Shown: positions 36,583-45,370 of the stretch, one piece after another
Layout: every line of letters starts with the position of its first letter
Numbering within the stretch: position 1 is the first letter of the stretch
DNA from: Actinocrinis puniceicyclus
Lineage (GTDB): Bacteria; Actinomycetota; Actinomycetes; Streptomycetales; Catenulisporaceae
NCBI RefSeq assembly: GCF_018283645.1
Contig: NZ_JAGSXH010000038.1
Location: 1-50,601 of the forward strand
Length of the DNA: 50,601 nucleotides
Reading direction: 5' to 3'
Program-made: the position numbers and the translations under genes
Notes under the pieces: generated by a model
The model's database searches: none
What the model was told of the DNA's origin: nothing
The model's input: the letters and a program-made list of their open reading frames with translations, nothing else

Positions 36583-37276
36583 CTCGCTGCGGATCGGCGA
36601 CCTCGAGATCGAGGTCGCCGTCTCGACGCGCCGCCGCACCGTCCGGCTCACGGTCGAACGCGACGCGCGGATCGTGGCGGCGGTGCCACCCGGACTGTCC
36701 CGAGAAAAGCTTGAAGCGCTGCTCAAGGCGCGTACCGGCTGGATCTACAGCAAACTCGGGGAGCGCGAAGCGGCCGTGGCCGTACGGCCGGTCAAGGAGT
36801 TCGTCAGCGGAGAGGGCTTCCACTACCTCGGCCGCAGCTACCGGCTCAAGGTGGTGGACACGGCGCCGGCGCCGGTCGGCCTGGTCCAGGGCCGGCTGTT
36901 GCTGCGGCGCGACCGGATCGACGTTGCCGAGGATGACCTGATCGCCTGGTACCGGGCACGTGGGCAGGAATGGCTCCCGCAGCGCGTTATGCCTTGGGCC
37001 GAACGTATGCGGGCGCCTCTGAGCGAGATCACCGTCCGACGCCTCGGCTATCGATGGGGGTCCTGCTCGTCGACTGGCGGGGTGAACATTCATTGGGCAA
37101 CGATGCAGCTGCCCGTGGCGCTCGTCGACTACGTGCTGGTCCACGAGCTCGCTCACCTGCACCAAAGCGGCCATCCACCCGCGTTCTGGCGGATCGTGGG
37201 TCGCGCGATGCCTGACTTCGGCACCCGGCGGGCGGCGTTGGACGGCTTCGGGGCGCAACTATGGCTCCCCGAGTGA
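36560..37276 (+). CDS. M48/YgjP-like zinc metallopeptidase
   Basis: A 238-residue protein of the DUF45/YgjP-type group. The zinc motif is HELAH (H195, E196, H199) in YVLVHELAHLHQSGHPPAFW, with preceding LGYRWGSCSSTGGVNIHWATMQLP as in SprT/WLM-like relatives. Genes of this type commonly follow hsdR, where their role is unknown; suggestions include protein turnover linked to DNA damage or control of the restriction enzyme. It starts inside hsdR, 23 bp before the hsdR stop, which implies coupled expression. Confidence 0.8.
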   Translation: MNSPEAADSLRIGDLEIEVAVSTRRRTVRLTVERDARIVAAVPPGLSREKLEALLKARTGWIYSKLGEREAAVAVRPVKEFVSGEGFHYLGRSYRLKVVDTAPAPVGLVQGRLLLRRDRIDVAEDDLIAWYRARGQEWLPQRVMPWAERMRAPLSEITVRRLGYRWGSCSSTGGVNIHWATMQLPVALVDYVLVHELAHLHQSGHPPAFWRIVGRAMPDFGTRRAALDGFGAQLWLPE

Positions 37277-37330
37277 CACTCTCTGTGATTTCTTCTCAAC
37301 CGTCAGCCAACTGACTATCATTCAGGTATC

Positions 37331-37351
37331 CACCTGACGGCAAGTCAGGTG
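37331..37351. promoter_or_regulatory. inverted repeat upstream of the ABC-3C operon
   Basis: CACCTGAC (37331-37338) and GTCAGGTG (37344-37351) form a perfect 8-bp inverted repeat with a 5-bp spacer, 34 bp before the first ABC-3C gene. Another CAGGTA half-like site is at 37323. The spacing suits a dimeric repressor operator, but no regulator gene is obvious nearby. A short RNA hairpin is an alternative. Confidence 0.45.
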
Positions 37352-37385
37352 CGACGGCGGGACTAAGTGCAACGGGGAGGGCGGC

Positions 37386-38333
37386 GTGCTTCCGCACCAA
37401 CGGCAGTGGGCCCGAATCGAGTTTCGCGAACTCTTTGCGGGCAATCACGGCTGTGCGTTCGAGGACCTCTTCGACCGGCTGATGGAACTGTGCCATCCCG
37501 GCTATGTCGCCGTGCGCACTCACGGCAACATCGGCGACTTGGGTTGCGATGGACTTGGCCTGCACGACCGTACCCTTTACGCGTGCTACGCCCCCGAAAC
37601 GGTCGACGTGCGAGAGATTCGGCGCAAGTTCCGCAGCGACCTGCTCAGCGCGGTCACTCAGCGTCCTGAGCACTTCGAGAACTTCACGTTCGTGCACAAC
37701 GATCCTCGCGGAGGCGTGCATCCGGTTGTCTCCGGTCTGCTCGTCGAGGCTCAGAGGGACTATCCGAACCTTAAGTTCCACGAACTGAACCCGCGAAAGC
37801 TCTGGAACAGGGCAGTGCGCCTGGACGAGGTCGGCATGGCGCTCCTGCTCGGTGTCCCCGAGATCCCGGTTCAGGAGGTGGTCTACGGCGTCGGGCTGCG
37901 AGAGATCCAGCCACTGCTCGATCATCTGCGGGAGGAACGCAAGCGGTTGTCCGGGGCCCTGTCGGTCGCGCCGCCGCCGGCCACCAAACTCGCCTACAAC
38001 GCGCTCAACGACGACTATGTGGACGCGATCACGGCAGGGCTCAAACTCAGCCACGTGATTGACGACTACTATGCCAGGGTGGCCGACCTGACCGAGCACG
38101 ATGAGGTCGCGGCCGGGTTCAACGCCCACTACCAGCAGGTGCGCGCCGAACATCCCGGTGACCCGGACGCCGTGATGTGGGAGATGGAGGTCTACGTGCT
38201 CGGCAACCGCCGCCCTTTGCGAGAACTGCAGGTGGCTGCCGACGCCGTGCTGGCGCACTTTTTCGAGCGTTGCGACATCTTCGACCGGCCACCTGCCGAA
38301 TGGCAGCCTGGTCAACCACACGGGTGGGTCTGA
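37386..38333 (+). CDS. ABC-3C system C-terminal-domain (CTD) component
   Basis: A 315-residue protein. The N-terminal half (FRELFAGNHGCAFEDLFDRLMELCHPGY, then VRTHGNIGDLGCDGL) and the C-terminal helical half (PLLDHLREERKRLSGAL, AYNALNDDYVDAITAGLKLS) fit the protein that carries effector and CTD domains in ABC three-component (ABC-3C) conflict systems. The N-terminal pattern of an acidic residue in a GNIGDLGCDG context could be a divergent nuclease-like fold, which is a guess. The GTG is preceded by GGGGAGGGC. The next gene starts in its stop codon (TGATG), and the ATPase follows. Confidence 0.65.
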   Translation: MLPHQRQWARIEFRELFAGNHGCAFEDLFDRLMELCHPGYVAVRTHGNIGDLGCDGLGLHDRTLYACYAPETVDVREIRRKFRSDLLSAVTQRPEHFENFTFVHNDPRGGVHPVVSGLLVEAQRDYPNLKFHELNPRKLWNRAVRLDEVGMALLLGVPEIPVQEVVYGVGLREIQPLLDHLREERKRLSGALSVAPPPATKLAYNALNDDYVDAITAGLKLSHVIDDYYARVADLTEHDEVAAGFNAHYQQVRAEHPGDPDAVMWEMEVYVLGNRRPLRELQVAADAVLAHFFERCDIFDRPPAEWQPGQPHGWV

Positions 38334-38620
38334 TGCTCACGCCGACCAAAGGCATTGCCCCCGATCGTGCGCTGCTCGCCGTGGGTGCTCAGATCGCTCT
38401 TCAACTCGACCAGCCGCTCACGGTCAGCCAAGCCTGGGAACGGGTGCGCGCGTGGCGCAAAGAGAACGGGCATCCCGCGCCGATCTCCTTCGGCTGGTTC
38501 GTGCTCGCCCTCGACACGCTCTTCGCGCTGGAGAGAGTGCAGCTGCGCGACGACCTGCTCACACTGACACGACCAGATCGAGTGGACCGGAGGAAGGATG
38601 CTGCACCGCCTCGCCGCTGA
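38333..38620 (+). CDS. ABC-3C system middle component
   Basis: A 95-residue protein. LTPTKGIAPDRALLAVGAQIALQLDQPLTVSQAWERVRAW, then ISFGWFVLALDTLFALERVQL, matches the small middle component (probably MC6 group) of ABC-3C systems, which links the ATPase to the CTD protein. The ATG overlaps the previous stop (TGATG) and its 3' end overlaps the ATPase start by 23 bp, so all three genes are translationally coupled. A longer frame from 38177 lies inside the upstream gene and is not used. Confidence 0.65.
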   Translation: MLTPTKGIAPDRALLAVGAQIALQLDQPLTVSQAWERVRAWRKENGHPAPISFGWFVLALDTLFALERVQLRDDLLTLTRPDRVDRRKDAAPPRR

Positions 38621-40328
38621 CGATCCCCGGTTCCGTACGGTCGAATTCCAGCCCGGTCTCAACATCCTTGTCGCGCAGAGTACCGAGCACTCGGCTGTCA
38701 CCGACAGCCGCAACGGTCTCGGCAAGTCCTCAGTGATCGAACTGCTGCATTTTCTGCTGGGCGGCCAGCCGAAGACCTCCGATCTCGTGCGCTGCGACGC
38801 GCTGCGGAACTGGACCTTCTCGCTGAGGTTGAATGGGCGCCCCGGCACCGGTGAACAGCTCTCGGTGCAGCGGACCGGGGCGGATCCGTCGACTGTCCGC
38901 CTACAGGCGATTCCTTCCGTAGTGAACGGACACCGGCTCCGGCTGGCAGACTGGCAGCGCCGGATCGAGGCGGATCTGTTCGGGCTGGTCGAACCGCGCC
39001 CCGGCCTCTCTGGTCGTATGTTGCTCTCCTTCCTGATCCGCAGGGCTTCGGGTGGCTTCAACAGCCCCGTCCAATCGTTCCCGAAGCAGCGGGATGTGGA
39101 CGCGACGCCCAACCTCGCCTATCTCCTCGGACTCGACGTCGGGCTGGCGGAGAAGTACAAGCGGCTGGCGGACAGGCGGGTGGCCCGCCAGGATCTCAAG
39201 AAGGCAAGTTCCGACCCGGACCTTCTGGGCATGGTCGTCGGAACGACCGGAGATCTCAAAGGTGAGATCGGTGTGCTCAAGAACGACATCGAGCAGTACC
39301 GGGAGCAGGCCGAGGCGTTTCAGGTCGTTCCGCAGTATGAGGATCTGCAGGATCGAGCTGACGATATCAACCAAACCATTCGTGGTCTGCTCGATCAGGA
39401 CTTCGCGGATCGTAGGAACTTGGAAGTGTTGGAGCAGGCTATCGCCGACTCCGTCGACCCTGAGGTGAAGTACCTGGAGCAGGTGTACGAGGATCTGGGC
39501 ATCGCCCTCCCCGACGAGGTGAGCAGGCGCTTCGACGAAGTACGCGAGTTCCACGCCGCCGTGGTGCGAAATCGGCGGGCCTACCTCCAGCAGGACCTGC
39601 TTGACACGCGAGCGCGCCTCACTGATCGTTCCGCGCAACGTGAGCGGCTCGGCCAAGAACTGGCCGAGGTCATGAAGCAGCTTCAAAATGGCGGTGCTCT
39701 CGAAGGCCTGCAGGTCCTGCAAACCGAACTGGCCAAACGCCAGGCGGAACTGGCCCAGCTGGAGAAACGGCTGGCGGTGGCGGAGTCGTTGCAGGCCAGT
39801 ACCGCCGAGATCAAGGCTGCGGAGGCTGAGCTGCGACGTCAGGCCGTTGCCGATTTGGCGGAGCGAAGCCAGCAGATCGACGAGGCGAACAAGCTCTTCC
39901 TCGAACTGGCCAGGCGCATGTACGGCAATGCGCACAAGGGGTACCTCTCGATTGAGCCGACCGCCACGAGCTTGAAGATCACGCCCAAGATCGACGCTGA
40001 TGACAGCACGGGGATCAACCATGTATCCATCTTCTGCTTCGATATGACGCTCGCCATCCTGGCTAAGCGCGGCCGGCGTGGCCCGGACTTCCTCGTCCAC
40101 GACAGCCACCTGTTCGACGGAGTGGACGAACGCCAGCTCAAGCATGCGCTTGAAGCTGCGGCCGAACTGACCGAGCGCGAGAATTTTCAATACGTTCTGA
40201 CGATCAACGAAGACGATCTGGACAAGGCTGTAGCGCTGGGATTCGACGCGGAGCCCTACATCATCGAACCGCGGTTGACCGACGCCGACCCTCGTGGGGG
40301 ATTGTTTGGATTCCGGTTCGACAGATAG
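38598..40328 (+). CDS. DUF2326-type ABC ATPase of the ABC-3C system
   Basis: A 576-residue SMC/Rad50-like ABC ATPase. The N-terminal ATPase half contains Walker A SRNGLGKSSVIE (about residues 36-47), followed by LLHFLLGG. The middle (about 200-430) is a long coiled coil (LQTELAKRQAELAQLEKRLAVAESLQ). The C-terminal half has PDFLVHDSHLFDGVDERQL near residue 497, the DUF2326 equivalent of Walker B, where the usual acidic residues are partly replaced by H-D-S. In ABC-3C the ATPase is thought to sense invading DNA or its processing and license the effector. All three genes appear intact. Confidence 0.75.
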   Translation: MLHRLAADDPRFRTVEFQPGLNILVAQSTEHSAVTDSRNGLGKSSVIELLHFLLGGQPKTSDLVRCDALRNWTFSLRLNGRPGTGEQLSVQRTGADPSTVRLQAIPSVVNGHRLRLADWQRRIEADLFGLVEPRPGLSGRMLLSFLIRRASGGFNSPVQSFPKQRDVDATPNLAYLLGLDVGLAEKYKRLADRRVARQDLKKASSDPDLLGMVVGTTGDLKGEIGVLKNDIEQYREQAEAFQVVPQYEDLQDRADDINQTIRGLLDQDFADRRNLEVLEQAIADSVDPEVKYLEQVYEDLGIALPDEVSRRFDEVREFHAAVVRNRRAYLQQDLLDTRARLTDRSAQRERLGQELAEVMKQLQNGGALEGLQVLQTELAKRQAELAQLEKRLAVAESLQASTAEIKAAEAELRRQAVADLAERSQQIDEANKLFLELARRMYGNAHKGYLSIEPTATSLKITPKIDADDSTGINHVSIFCFDMTLAILAKRGRRGPDFLVHDSHLFDGVDERQLKHALEAAAELTERENFQYVLTINEDDLDKAVALGFDAEPYIIEPRLTDADPRGGLFGFRFDR

Positions 40329-40553
40329 TGGCAGAGTGTCGACGGCCGCGTAATTCCTCACCCTGCGTTCGTCCTCCCCGCTGAGAGCAAGACGGTGGCC
40401 GTCGGCGATTCCCGGCCTCGGCATGACGGACGGCAACTGAAAGGCAGCAGCAAGGAGGCGAAATGTGGCCCACCAAGCCCGTTGCCGACTCACGGGTGTT
40501 TGATTCCTCGCGCCGCGAGCTCCTGCTGTCACGTGGCTGGCTGGGGTTTGAAG
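40329..40553. other. non-coding stretch between ABC-3C and methylase remnant
   Basis: About 225 bp in which I see no convincing gene, hairpin or repeat. An open frame continues left from the methylase fragment to 40395, but its translation there shows no family similarity and looks like non-coding sequence. Confidence 0.4.
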
Positions 40554-40799
40554 ACGACCTCTAACAAGGTCCGCGACGCCTCTGTCGCCGACCCCAAGGC
40601 GCAGGCGCTGCGCGAGGTCCACCGCGAGATCGACCACGCGGTCGTCGCCGCCTACGGCTGGTCGGACGTCGATCCGCGGGTTGGTTTCCACGACTCGAAG
40701 ATCGGTGTGCGCTGGACGGTCTCGAAGGTGGCTCGCTTCGAGATTCTCGACCGGCTGCGCACCCTCAAACAGCAGCGCTATGACGCCCGGTCAAAGTAA
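40554..40799 (+). pseudogene. 3' remnant of an Eco57I-type DNA methylase (DrmMI-like)
   Basis: Only the C-terminal 80 or so residues survive: DPKAQALREVHREIDHAVVAAYGWSDVD, then VGFHDSKIGVRWTVSKVARFEILDRL. This pattern of EID-AV-AAYGW followed by GFH...RWTVS..AR.EILDRL is the typical C-terminus of large Eco57I-type adenine methylases in actinobacteria, including those annotated in DISARM loci. The catalytic domain is absent upstream, where the ABC-3C operon lies. The stop at 40797-40799 overlaps the end of the convergent WD40-like gene. The DISARM link depends on the DrmA-like fragment at 45371. Confidence 0.55.
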
Positions 40800-43700
40800 G
40801 CCTGCGCACACCGGGTGGTAGGTGGGGTTCGGACCGACGAACGTCGCCCACTCGCGGGCGGTCAGGTCGCGCCCCACTGCCTGGCACACGCGTCTGCGCA
40901 GGTCCGGCTTGGTGAGTGACCAGATATCGAGCTCCGCGCCGAAGAAGTTGTACGTGGCGAGAAGCCGGCCGTCGCCTGATGCATCGGCGGAGATGAAGGG
41001 CCCTCCGATCGTCCAGACACCGGCTTGCGGAAGGCGGGTGACACGGTCCAACACGATGGACTTCGCCCTGCCGGAGACGATGACCTGGTTGAAGCCGGGC
41101 ACCTCCGCGATGCCGAGGACGTAGGCCAACGTGCTGTCGGCGTACGTGCCGCGGACGAACAACTGCGGGTCGAGGAAGATCACCTGTCCGTCGCCATAGC
41201 CGATGACGACCTGACCGTCCTGGAGGACGACGAGCCGAGCGAGTCCGGTGGCGCCGGTGAGGCGAGTCGTGGCCACCACGGCGAGATCGGACCTGCGGAC
41301 CTTGACCGCGGTCGGTGGCGAGTCGGAGTTGTCGGCCACCACGGCGTACAGACTGTCGGCGCCGTCACGGCAGCCGATCGCCTGGGCGTGACCGGACAGG
41401 CGCAGCGAACCCGCCTGGGCCCAGTGACCATCGCGCAGCCCGTATCTGCGCAGGTCACCGTCGCGGTAGGAGACGAAAAGCTCCGCGTCGCAGAAGGCGA
41501 CGTGCATGGGCACGTCGTTCGCTCCGGTGGCCGTCGGGAGCTGCCGGCCGCTGGGCACGTCCCACACGAGGACGGACTTCCTGGTTCCCGTCTTGTCGCT
41601 CAGGATGGCGCCGGCCCACGGACCGCCCGGGCTTGTGGCGAGTTCGAGGACGGACTCACCGGGCGGCGAGGCGAGCATCCGGGCACTCGCCGAGTTCAAC
41701 CCGGAGGCGCCGCCGGGAGCGACGTACACATTGCTGAAACGGCGGATCACCAGATCAGGGCCCGCCCACGCCACCGACTGGCCGCCGATGAACCGAACCG
41801 CCTTGACCGTCGCCGGGGTGTGGCCGCGATCCAGTATCTCGGCTATCCCGTCATGGACCCAGACGGTGTCCCCTTCGGATGCGGCGGCGACACCGGGCGC
41901 CCTGAGGCCGAACTCCTGGGCGTGCCTGGTCACCTGCCAGCCAACGGTCACCGCGGAAGTGCTCGCGCTGACGTGGACGTCGTCGCTGGAGAGCGTGGCA
42001 TGGACCTGAGAGTAGGGGCCGCGGTCACCGAGCACCACTTCGGCCTCGCCGGGTTGGAGCGCGAGCAGTTGCGAGCCGCGGGTGGCGAATCCGACCGGCA
42101 CGCCGTTCGCCTGGATCACAGCGCACTGCCATGTCGCCTCAGCGGGGGCCGTCATGACCGTGGACATCGAACAGTCGCCCGGATTCACCTTCGTAATCTC
42201 GTGGGGCCGCACGAGTAGGGCGCCGTCGCCGGCGACGGCAAGACCGACGACGTCGCTGGGTTCAGTGCAGTGCACGGGGGGCGCCGCCGGATGGCCGAGG
42301 TCGAAACGGAACAGCCCGGACCGGTCGCCGTAGGCGACGATCGACGTTCCGTCCGGGGAGAATCCGAGCAGCTTCGCGGCGTTGAGCTCGAAATTCAGTG
42401 GCCCGCGTTTGCTCGGGACGGGCAGAGTCAGCGTGGTTCCCGGCGTCCACGCCGCGCCTGCGGGTGCAAGCACCGTGATCTTCAAGTCCGATGAAGCGAA
42501 TGCGGCCGCCTGGCCCTTCGGCGAGAAAGCCAGCCCGTCGACATAGACCTGCCGTGCGGACAGTTCCAGCCCGGGCGGGTAGTCGTGCTGCCAGAGTACC
42601 CGCCCGGCCTTCGTCGACACGAGCTGCACCGACCCTGCGGTCGTATCGAGCAGCGCCAAGGTCCCGTCACCGGAAACCGCGGGCTCCTCATACCGGCCGT
42701 GCTGTGGACGCAGGATGTGCACGAGCGTGGAGTAGTTGCGCGCCAAAGAGTCGAACGTGTCAGTGCTCTGTCCTGTGCTCGCCGCGATGTCGTCACTGGC
42801 CATCGCCAGTAGCAGCGACAGGCCGCCGCTGTCGCCGACGGACAACTGGTCGGCCGTGGCCGCGACTCTCGCCGCGGTGTCCCGGGTCGCCTGGACCCTG
42901 TCGCGTGCCTGAGTACTCAGATGCTGGCTGTACAGCAGGGAACCGCCCACAGCCGCGGTCACCGCCACGGTCGTGACGGCGGCCCAGAACCCCTTGGTGA
43001 ACCGTTTGCGGGTAAGCTGGACGGCTTGACGCACATCGGCGGCATAACCGACCGTAACGTGCAGCCGCTTCGCCGCCGGGGCAGCGTCCGGACTGCAGAC
43101 TTCGGGGAACACGACGCGAAGCTCAGCTTGACGTGCCGCCTCCAGCTTTCGGTCGCAGCCGGTCACCGTCCCCAAGTTCCCGTCCGCGCCGACCACGCCG
43201 CTGACCGCCCAACGGTGGTCCAGCTGCTTCAGCCGGACCACCGGGATCCGACCGAGCCAGCGGCGAAGACGCCGCGTCAACTCATCGAGCGCCACCGCGA
43301 ACGCGGCGCCGAGTGACCCGTAGATGACATCGTTGCAGGGCACTTCGTGATCGACGATCGCCCACGTGACACACCATCCCTCAGGCCGCTGCGGAGCTGC
43401 AGACCACGCCCTGAGCAACGACTCACCGAACGCCGCGTCGCTGACCAGGAACGGCATCAGAACCGGATCAGGATAAAGCCCGGAAGGACCGACCGGCAGT
43501 GCCCTGAGCCGCAGCACCGCCGAGCCGCCCGACCCGCCCCGGTCGAAAAGCACCGGGAGCTCGACCTGGGCGGCCGGGCTCGGCAGGCCAGCCCGCAGCG
43601 CCAGAGCGACCAGCGCGACGTAGGCTGCAGCAGGGCCGTCTGCGGACTCTTCCACCTGATGCAGCACCGAACGCAACTGTCTGTCCGAGGTCGCGAAAAG

Positions 43701-44132
43701 CGCATCGGGAAAAGCGTGGGGCAATCCGCCCGGTACGACCTCGGCGCGCTGCCAGTGCGCAGACGACTGCCGAACCAGTTCCGCCGCGGAATCCGGGGCG
43801 GCGAGAGCGAGCGCCACCGACAGGACCGCGCGGGCAGCCGACAACGCGGGACGCTCGCGTGACTCAGCCGCCGGACCGTCCGCCTGACGCGGCCACGGCT
43901 TCGACCTCTCCAGCAGTGCCTTGACGTTCTCGCCCTGCGCGTCCAGCAAGGCCGACAAGCCGGCAGGGTCCGTGCGCAACGTATCCGAGCACAGTTGAAA
44001 CCAGCGGCCCGCGCGATCCTGCGTCAACTCCCGGAACCGCAGTCTCGACGCACCCAGACTGAGGGGCATGCTGCGGTCCGGCGCACTCGGCGCCGAATTC
44101 TCCCTGACCGTTTGCTCGCCCCCGCCCGTCAT
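40791..44132 (-). CDS. large protein with Lon-like region, TM helix and beta-propeller-like half
   Basis: A 1113-residue protein. Residues 1-250 are helical. About 262-345 resembles the Lon protease domain: YGSLGAAFAVAL would hold the catalytic Ser and VSGVVGADGNLGTVTGCDRKLEAA the lysine loop, but the usual catalytic Lys position seems to be Asp, so activity is doubtful. A TM helix follows (FWAAVTTVAVTAAVGGSLLYS, about 380-400), then a helical linker. The rest is made of beta repeats typical of a WD40/quinoprotein propeller (LAFSPKGQAAAFASSD, LLGFSPDGTSIVAYGD). The start at 44132 gives an ATGA overlap with the upstream gene; an ATG at 44198 lies deeper in it. Last gene of a three-gene operon; function unknown. 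Confidence 0.6.
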   Translation of the reverse strand: MTGGGEQTVRENSAPSAPDRSMPLSLGASRLRFRELTQDRAGRWFQLCSDTLRTDPAGLSALLDAQGENVKALLERSKPWPRQADGPAAESRERPALSAARAVLSVALALAAPDSAAELVRQSSAHWQRAEVVPGGLPHAFPDALFATSDRQLRSVLHQVEESADGPAAAYVALVALALRAGLPSPAAQVELPVLFDRGGSGGSAVLRLRALPVGPSGLYPDPVLMPFLVSDAAFGESLLRAWSAAPQRPEGWCVTWAIVDHEVPCNDVIYGSLGAAFAVALDELTRRLRRWLGRIPVVRLKQLDHRWAVSGVVGADGNLGTVTGCDRKLEAARQAELRVVFPEVCSPDAAPAAKRLHVTVGYAADVRQAVQLTRKRFTKGFWAAVTTVAVTAAVGGSLLYSQHLSTQARDRVQATRDTAARVAATADQLSVGDSGGLSLLLAMASDDIAASTGQSTDTFDSLARNYSTLVHILRPQHGRYEEPAVSGDGTLALLDTTAGSVQLVSTKAGRVLWQHDYPPGLELSARQVYVDGLAFSPKGQAAAFASSDLKITVLAPAGAAWTPGTTLTLPVPSKRGPLNFELNAAKLLGFSPDGTSIVAYGDRSGLFRFDLGHPAAPPVHCTEPSDVVGLAVAGDGALLVRPHEITKVNPGDCSMSTVMTAPAEATWQCAVIQANGVPVGFATRGSQLLALQPGEAEVVLGDRGPYSQVHATLSSDDVHVSASTSAVTVGWQVTRHAQEFGLRAPGVAAASEGDTVWVHDGIAEILDRGHTPATVKAVRFIGGQSVAWAGPDLVIRRFSNVYVAPGGASGLNSASARMLASPPGESVLELATSPGGPWAGAILSDKTGTRKSVLVWDVPSGRQLPTATGANDVPMHVAFCDAELFVSYRDGDLRRYGLRDGHWAQAGSLRLSGHAQAIGCRDGADSLYAVVADNSDSPPTAVKVRRSDLAVVATTRLTGATGLARLVVLQDGQVVIGYGDGQVIFLDPQLFVRGTYADSTLAYVLGIAEVPGFNQVIVSGRAKSIVLDRVTRLPQAGVWTIGGPFISADASGDGRLLATYNFFGAELDIWSLTKPDLRRRVCQAVGRDLTAREWATFVGPNPTYHPVCAGLL

Positions 44133-44836
44133 AGTTCCGCGGAGATCCCTTCTCGCACTGGGTCGCCCTCGGGAAGCCTTCCGCGGATCGCGTCCCACGC
44201 AGCGTGACCGGCCCCGCCCGTACTCCGTACCGAACGGCCGATGACCGGCAGGTCCCCGGCCCCCAGCGACGTCGCAGGGCGAAGACGCAGAACCGCCACC
44301 TCCACCGAACTGCCGGCATCAGGGATCGACAACGCCGCGGCGGACCAGCCAGCGTCGCCGGTCGTCGCTGGCACCAGGAAATCGAGATTGCCCCGCACCG
44401 TGGCCACCCGGACCTCAAAAAGCTGCTGCCCGGGCGGGAGCTGGTACGCCTCGATGATCAGCTCCACCTCGTCCGGGCCGGCCTCACGCAACACGCACCG
44501 CATGTCCCGTTCGTCGCTGGACCACTCGGTCTCCAGCGGCGCGGCCTCCTCCTGGGTGTTCGCTGCCCTCGCGCGGACCCGGTCCAACCGGGGCAGCACA
44601 CCGATGAAGTCGCCCAACCCGGGTAGCACCAGCGACGGCTCGGCACGACGGCCGCGAACCGCCACGGACCCTGCCAGCCGCGGCAGCGGAGAGAAGGCCG
44701 GAGTGGTTCGAGCAAGACCCGCACGCAAACGCGCGAACACTCCGCGCTCCGGAGCGGCGGACGGCACCGGTGCGAAAGCCGGGGTGACCTTGCCTAGTCC
44801 AAGGAGGAAACGGTGCACCGGCGAATCAGTTCGCAT
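44129..44836 (-). CDS. protein of unknown function, middle gene of the Lon-like/propeller operon
   Basis: A 235-residue protein I do not recognise. The N-terminal 85 residues are Pro/Arg/Leu-rich with short repeated phrases (KVTPAFAPVPSAAPERGVFARLRAGL, then RTTPAFSPLPRLAG). The C-terminal 140 residues look like a small beta-rich domain (DMRCVLREAGPDEVELIIEAYQLPPGQQLFEVRVATVRG). No signal peptide or enzyme motif is seen. It overlaps its neighbours by 11 bp upstream and 4 bp downstream, so it is almost surely translated with them and probably works with the large protein. Confidence 0.6.
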   Translation of the reverse strand: MRTDSPVHRFLLGLGKVTPAFAPVPSAAPERGVFARLRAGLARTTPAFSPLPRLAGSVAVRGRRAEPSLVLPGLGDFIGVLPRLDRVRARAANTQEEAAPLETEWSSDERDMRCVLREAGPDEVELIIEAYQLPPGQQLFEVRVATVRGNLDFLVPATTGDAGWSAAALSIPDAGSSVEVAVLRLRPATSLGAGDLPVIGRSVRSTGGAGHAAWDAIRGRLPEGDPVREGISAEL

Positions 44837-45164
44837 CGTCGCCCCCGCTTAAGGGGGCGACGGCCTGTGCCGCCGGCAACGGCACCGACCGTTGAAGAGC
44901 CCTCTCCAACGTCGCCACGGCGCCGACCCCGGCGAGGAGGGCGCCCCAGCCGTTCCCGACAGACCCCTGGGAACCCAGCCCAGCCGCTACCCCGGCCCCG
45001 ATGCCCAGCCTCAGGCCCGTGTACATTGCGAACGACAGGAATGAGAACTCTCCCGGCTGATTCCACGGGAACCCGTTGACCCGTTTCATCGCCTTGGTCA
45101 GATCCAAGGCTTCCACGAGGAGCGCGCCGCCCAGACCCCAGATGCTCGCATCGAGTACAAGCAC
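44826..45164 (-). CDS. small membrane protein, first gene of the Lon-like/propeller operon
   Basis: A 112-residue protein with hydrophobic segments near residues 3-20 and 45-62 and a glycine-rich stretch (GIGAGVAAGLGSQGSVGNGWGALLAGVGAVATL, about 54-87) that could form one or two more helices. The segment MKRVNGFPWNQPGEFSF lies between them. Family not recognised. It starts at 45164, with 206 bp of upstream sequence before the oppositely oriented DrmA-like remnant, and overlaps the next gene by 11 bp. Confidence 0.55.
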   Translation of the reverse strand: MLVLDASIWGLGGALLVEALDLTKAMKRVNGFPWNQPGEFSFLSFAMYTGLRLGIGAGVAAGLGSQGSVGNGWGALLAGVGAVATLERALQRSVPLPAAQAVAPLSGGDDAN

Positions 45165-45370
45165 GGGGCCACTCCTCGCTCAACGGACGAACAGCTGTCA
45201 TGCCGATCCGGAGTCGGAGACCGGGCAACCACACGGCAGGGTGCTGGCTCAGTTTAGCGCCCGGCGGTTCGGCGGGAGCTGCAATCCCCGAAGAGACGAC
45301 GACACCGCCGACGGCGGATTCGGTCCGGATCGACCGGTGACTGTCCGGGCCGTCCCGTAATCCCGGCAGG

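Noticed and set aside
33712-36726. A 1004-residue open frame on the minus strand
   Set aside because: It is antisense to hsdR, whose motifs and codon bias are clear. Long antisense frames are normal in high-GC DNA.
38901-40691. A 596-residue minus-strand frame
   Set aside because: Antisense shadow of the DUF2326 ATPase, with no family-like sequence.
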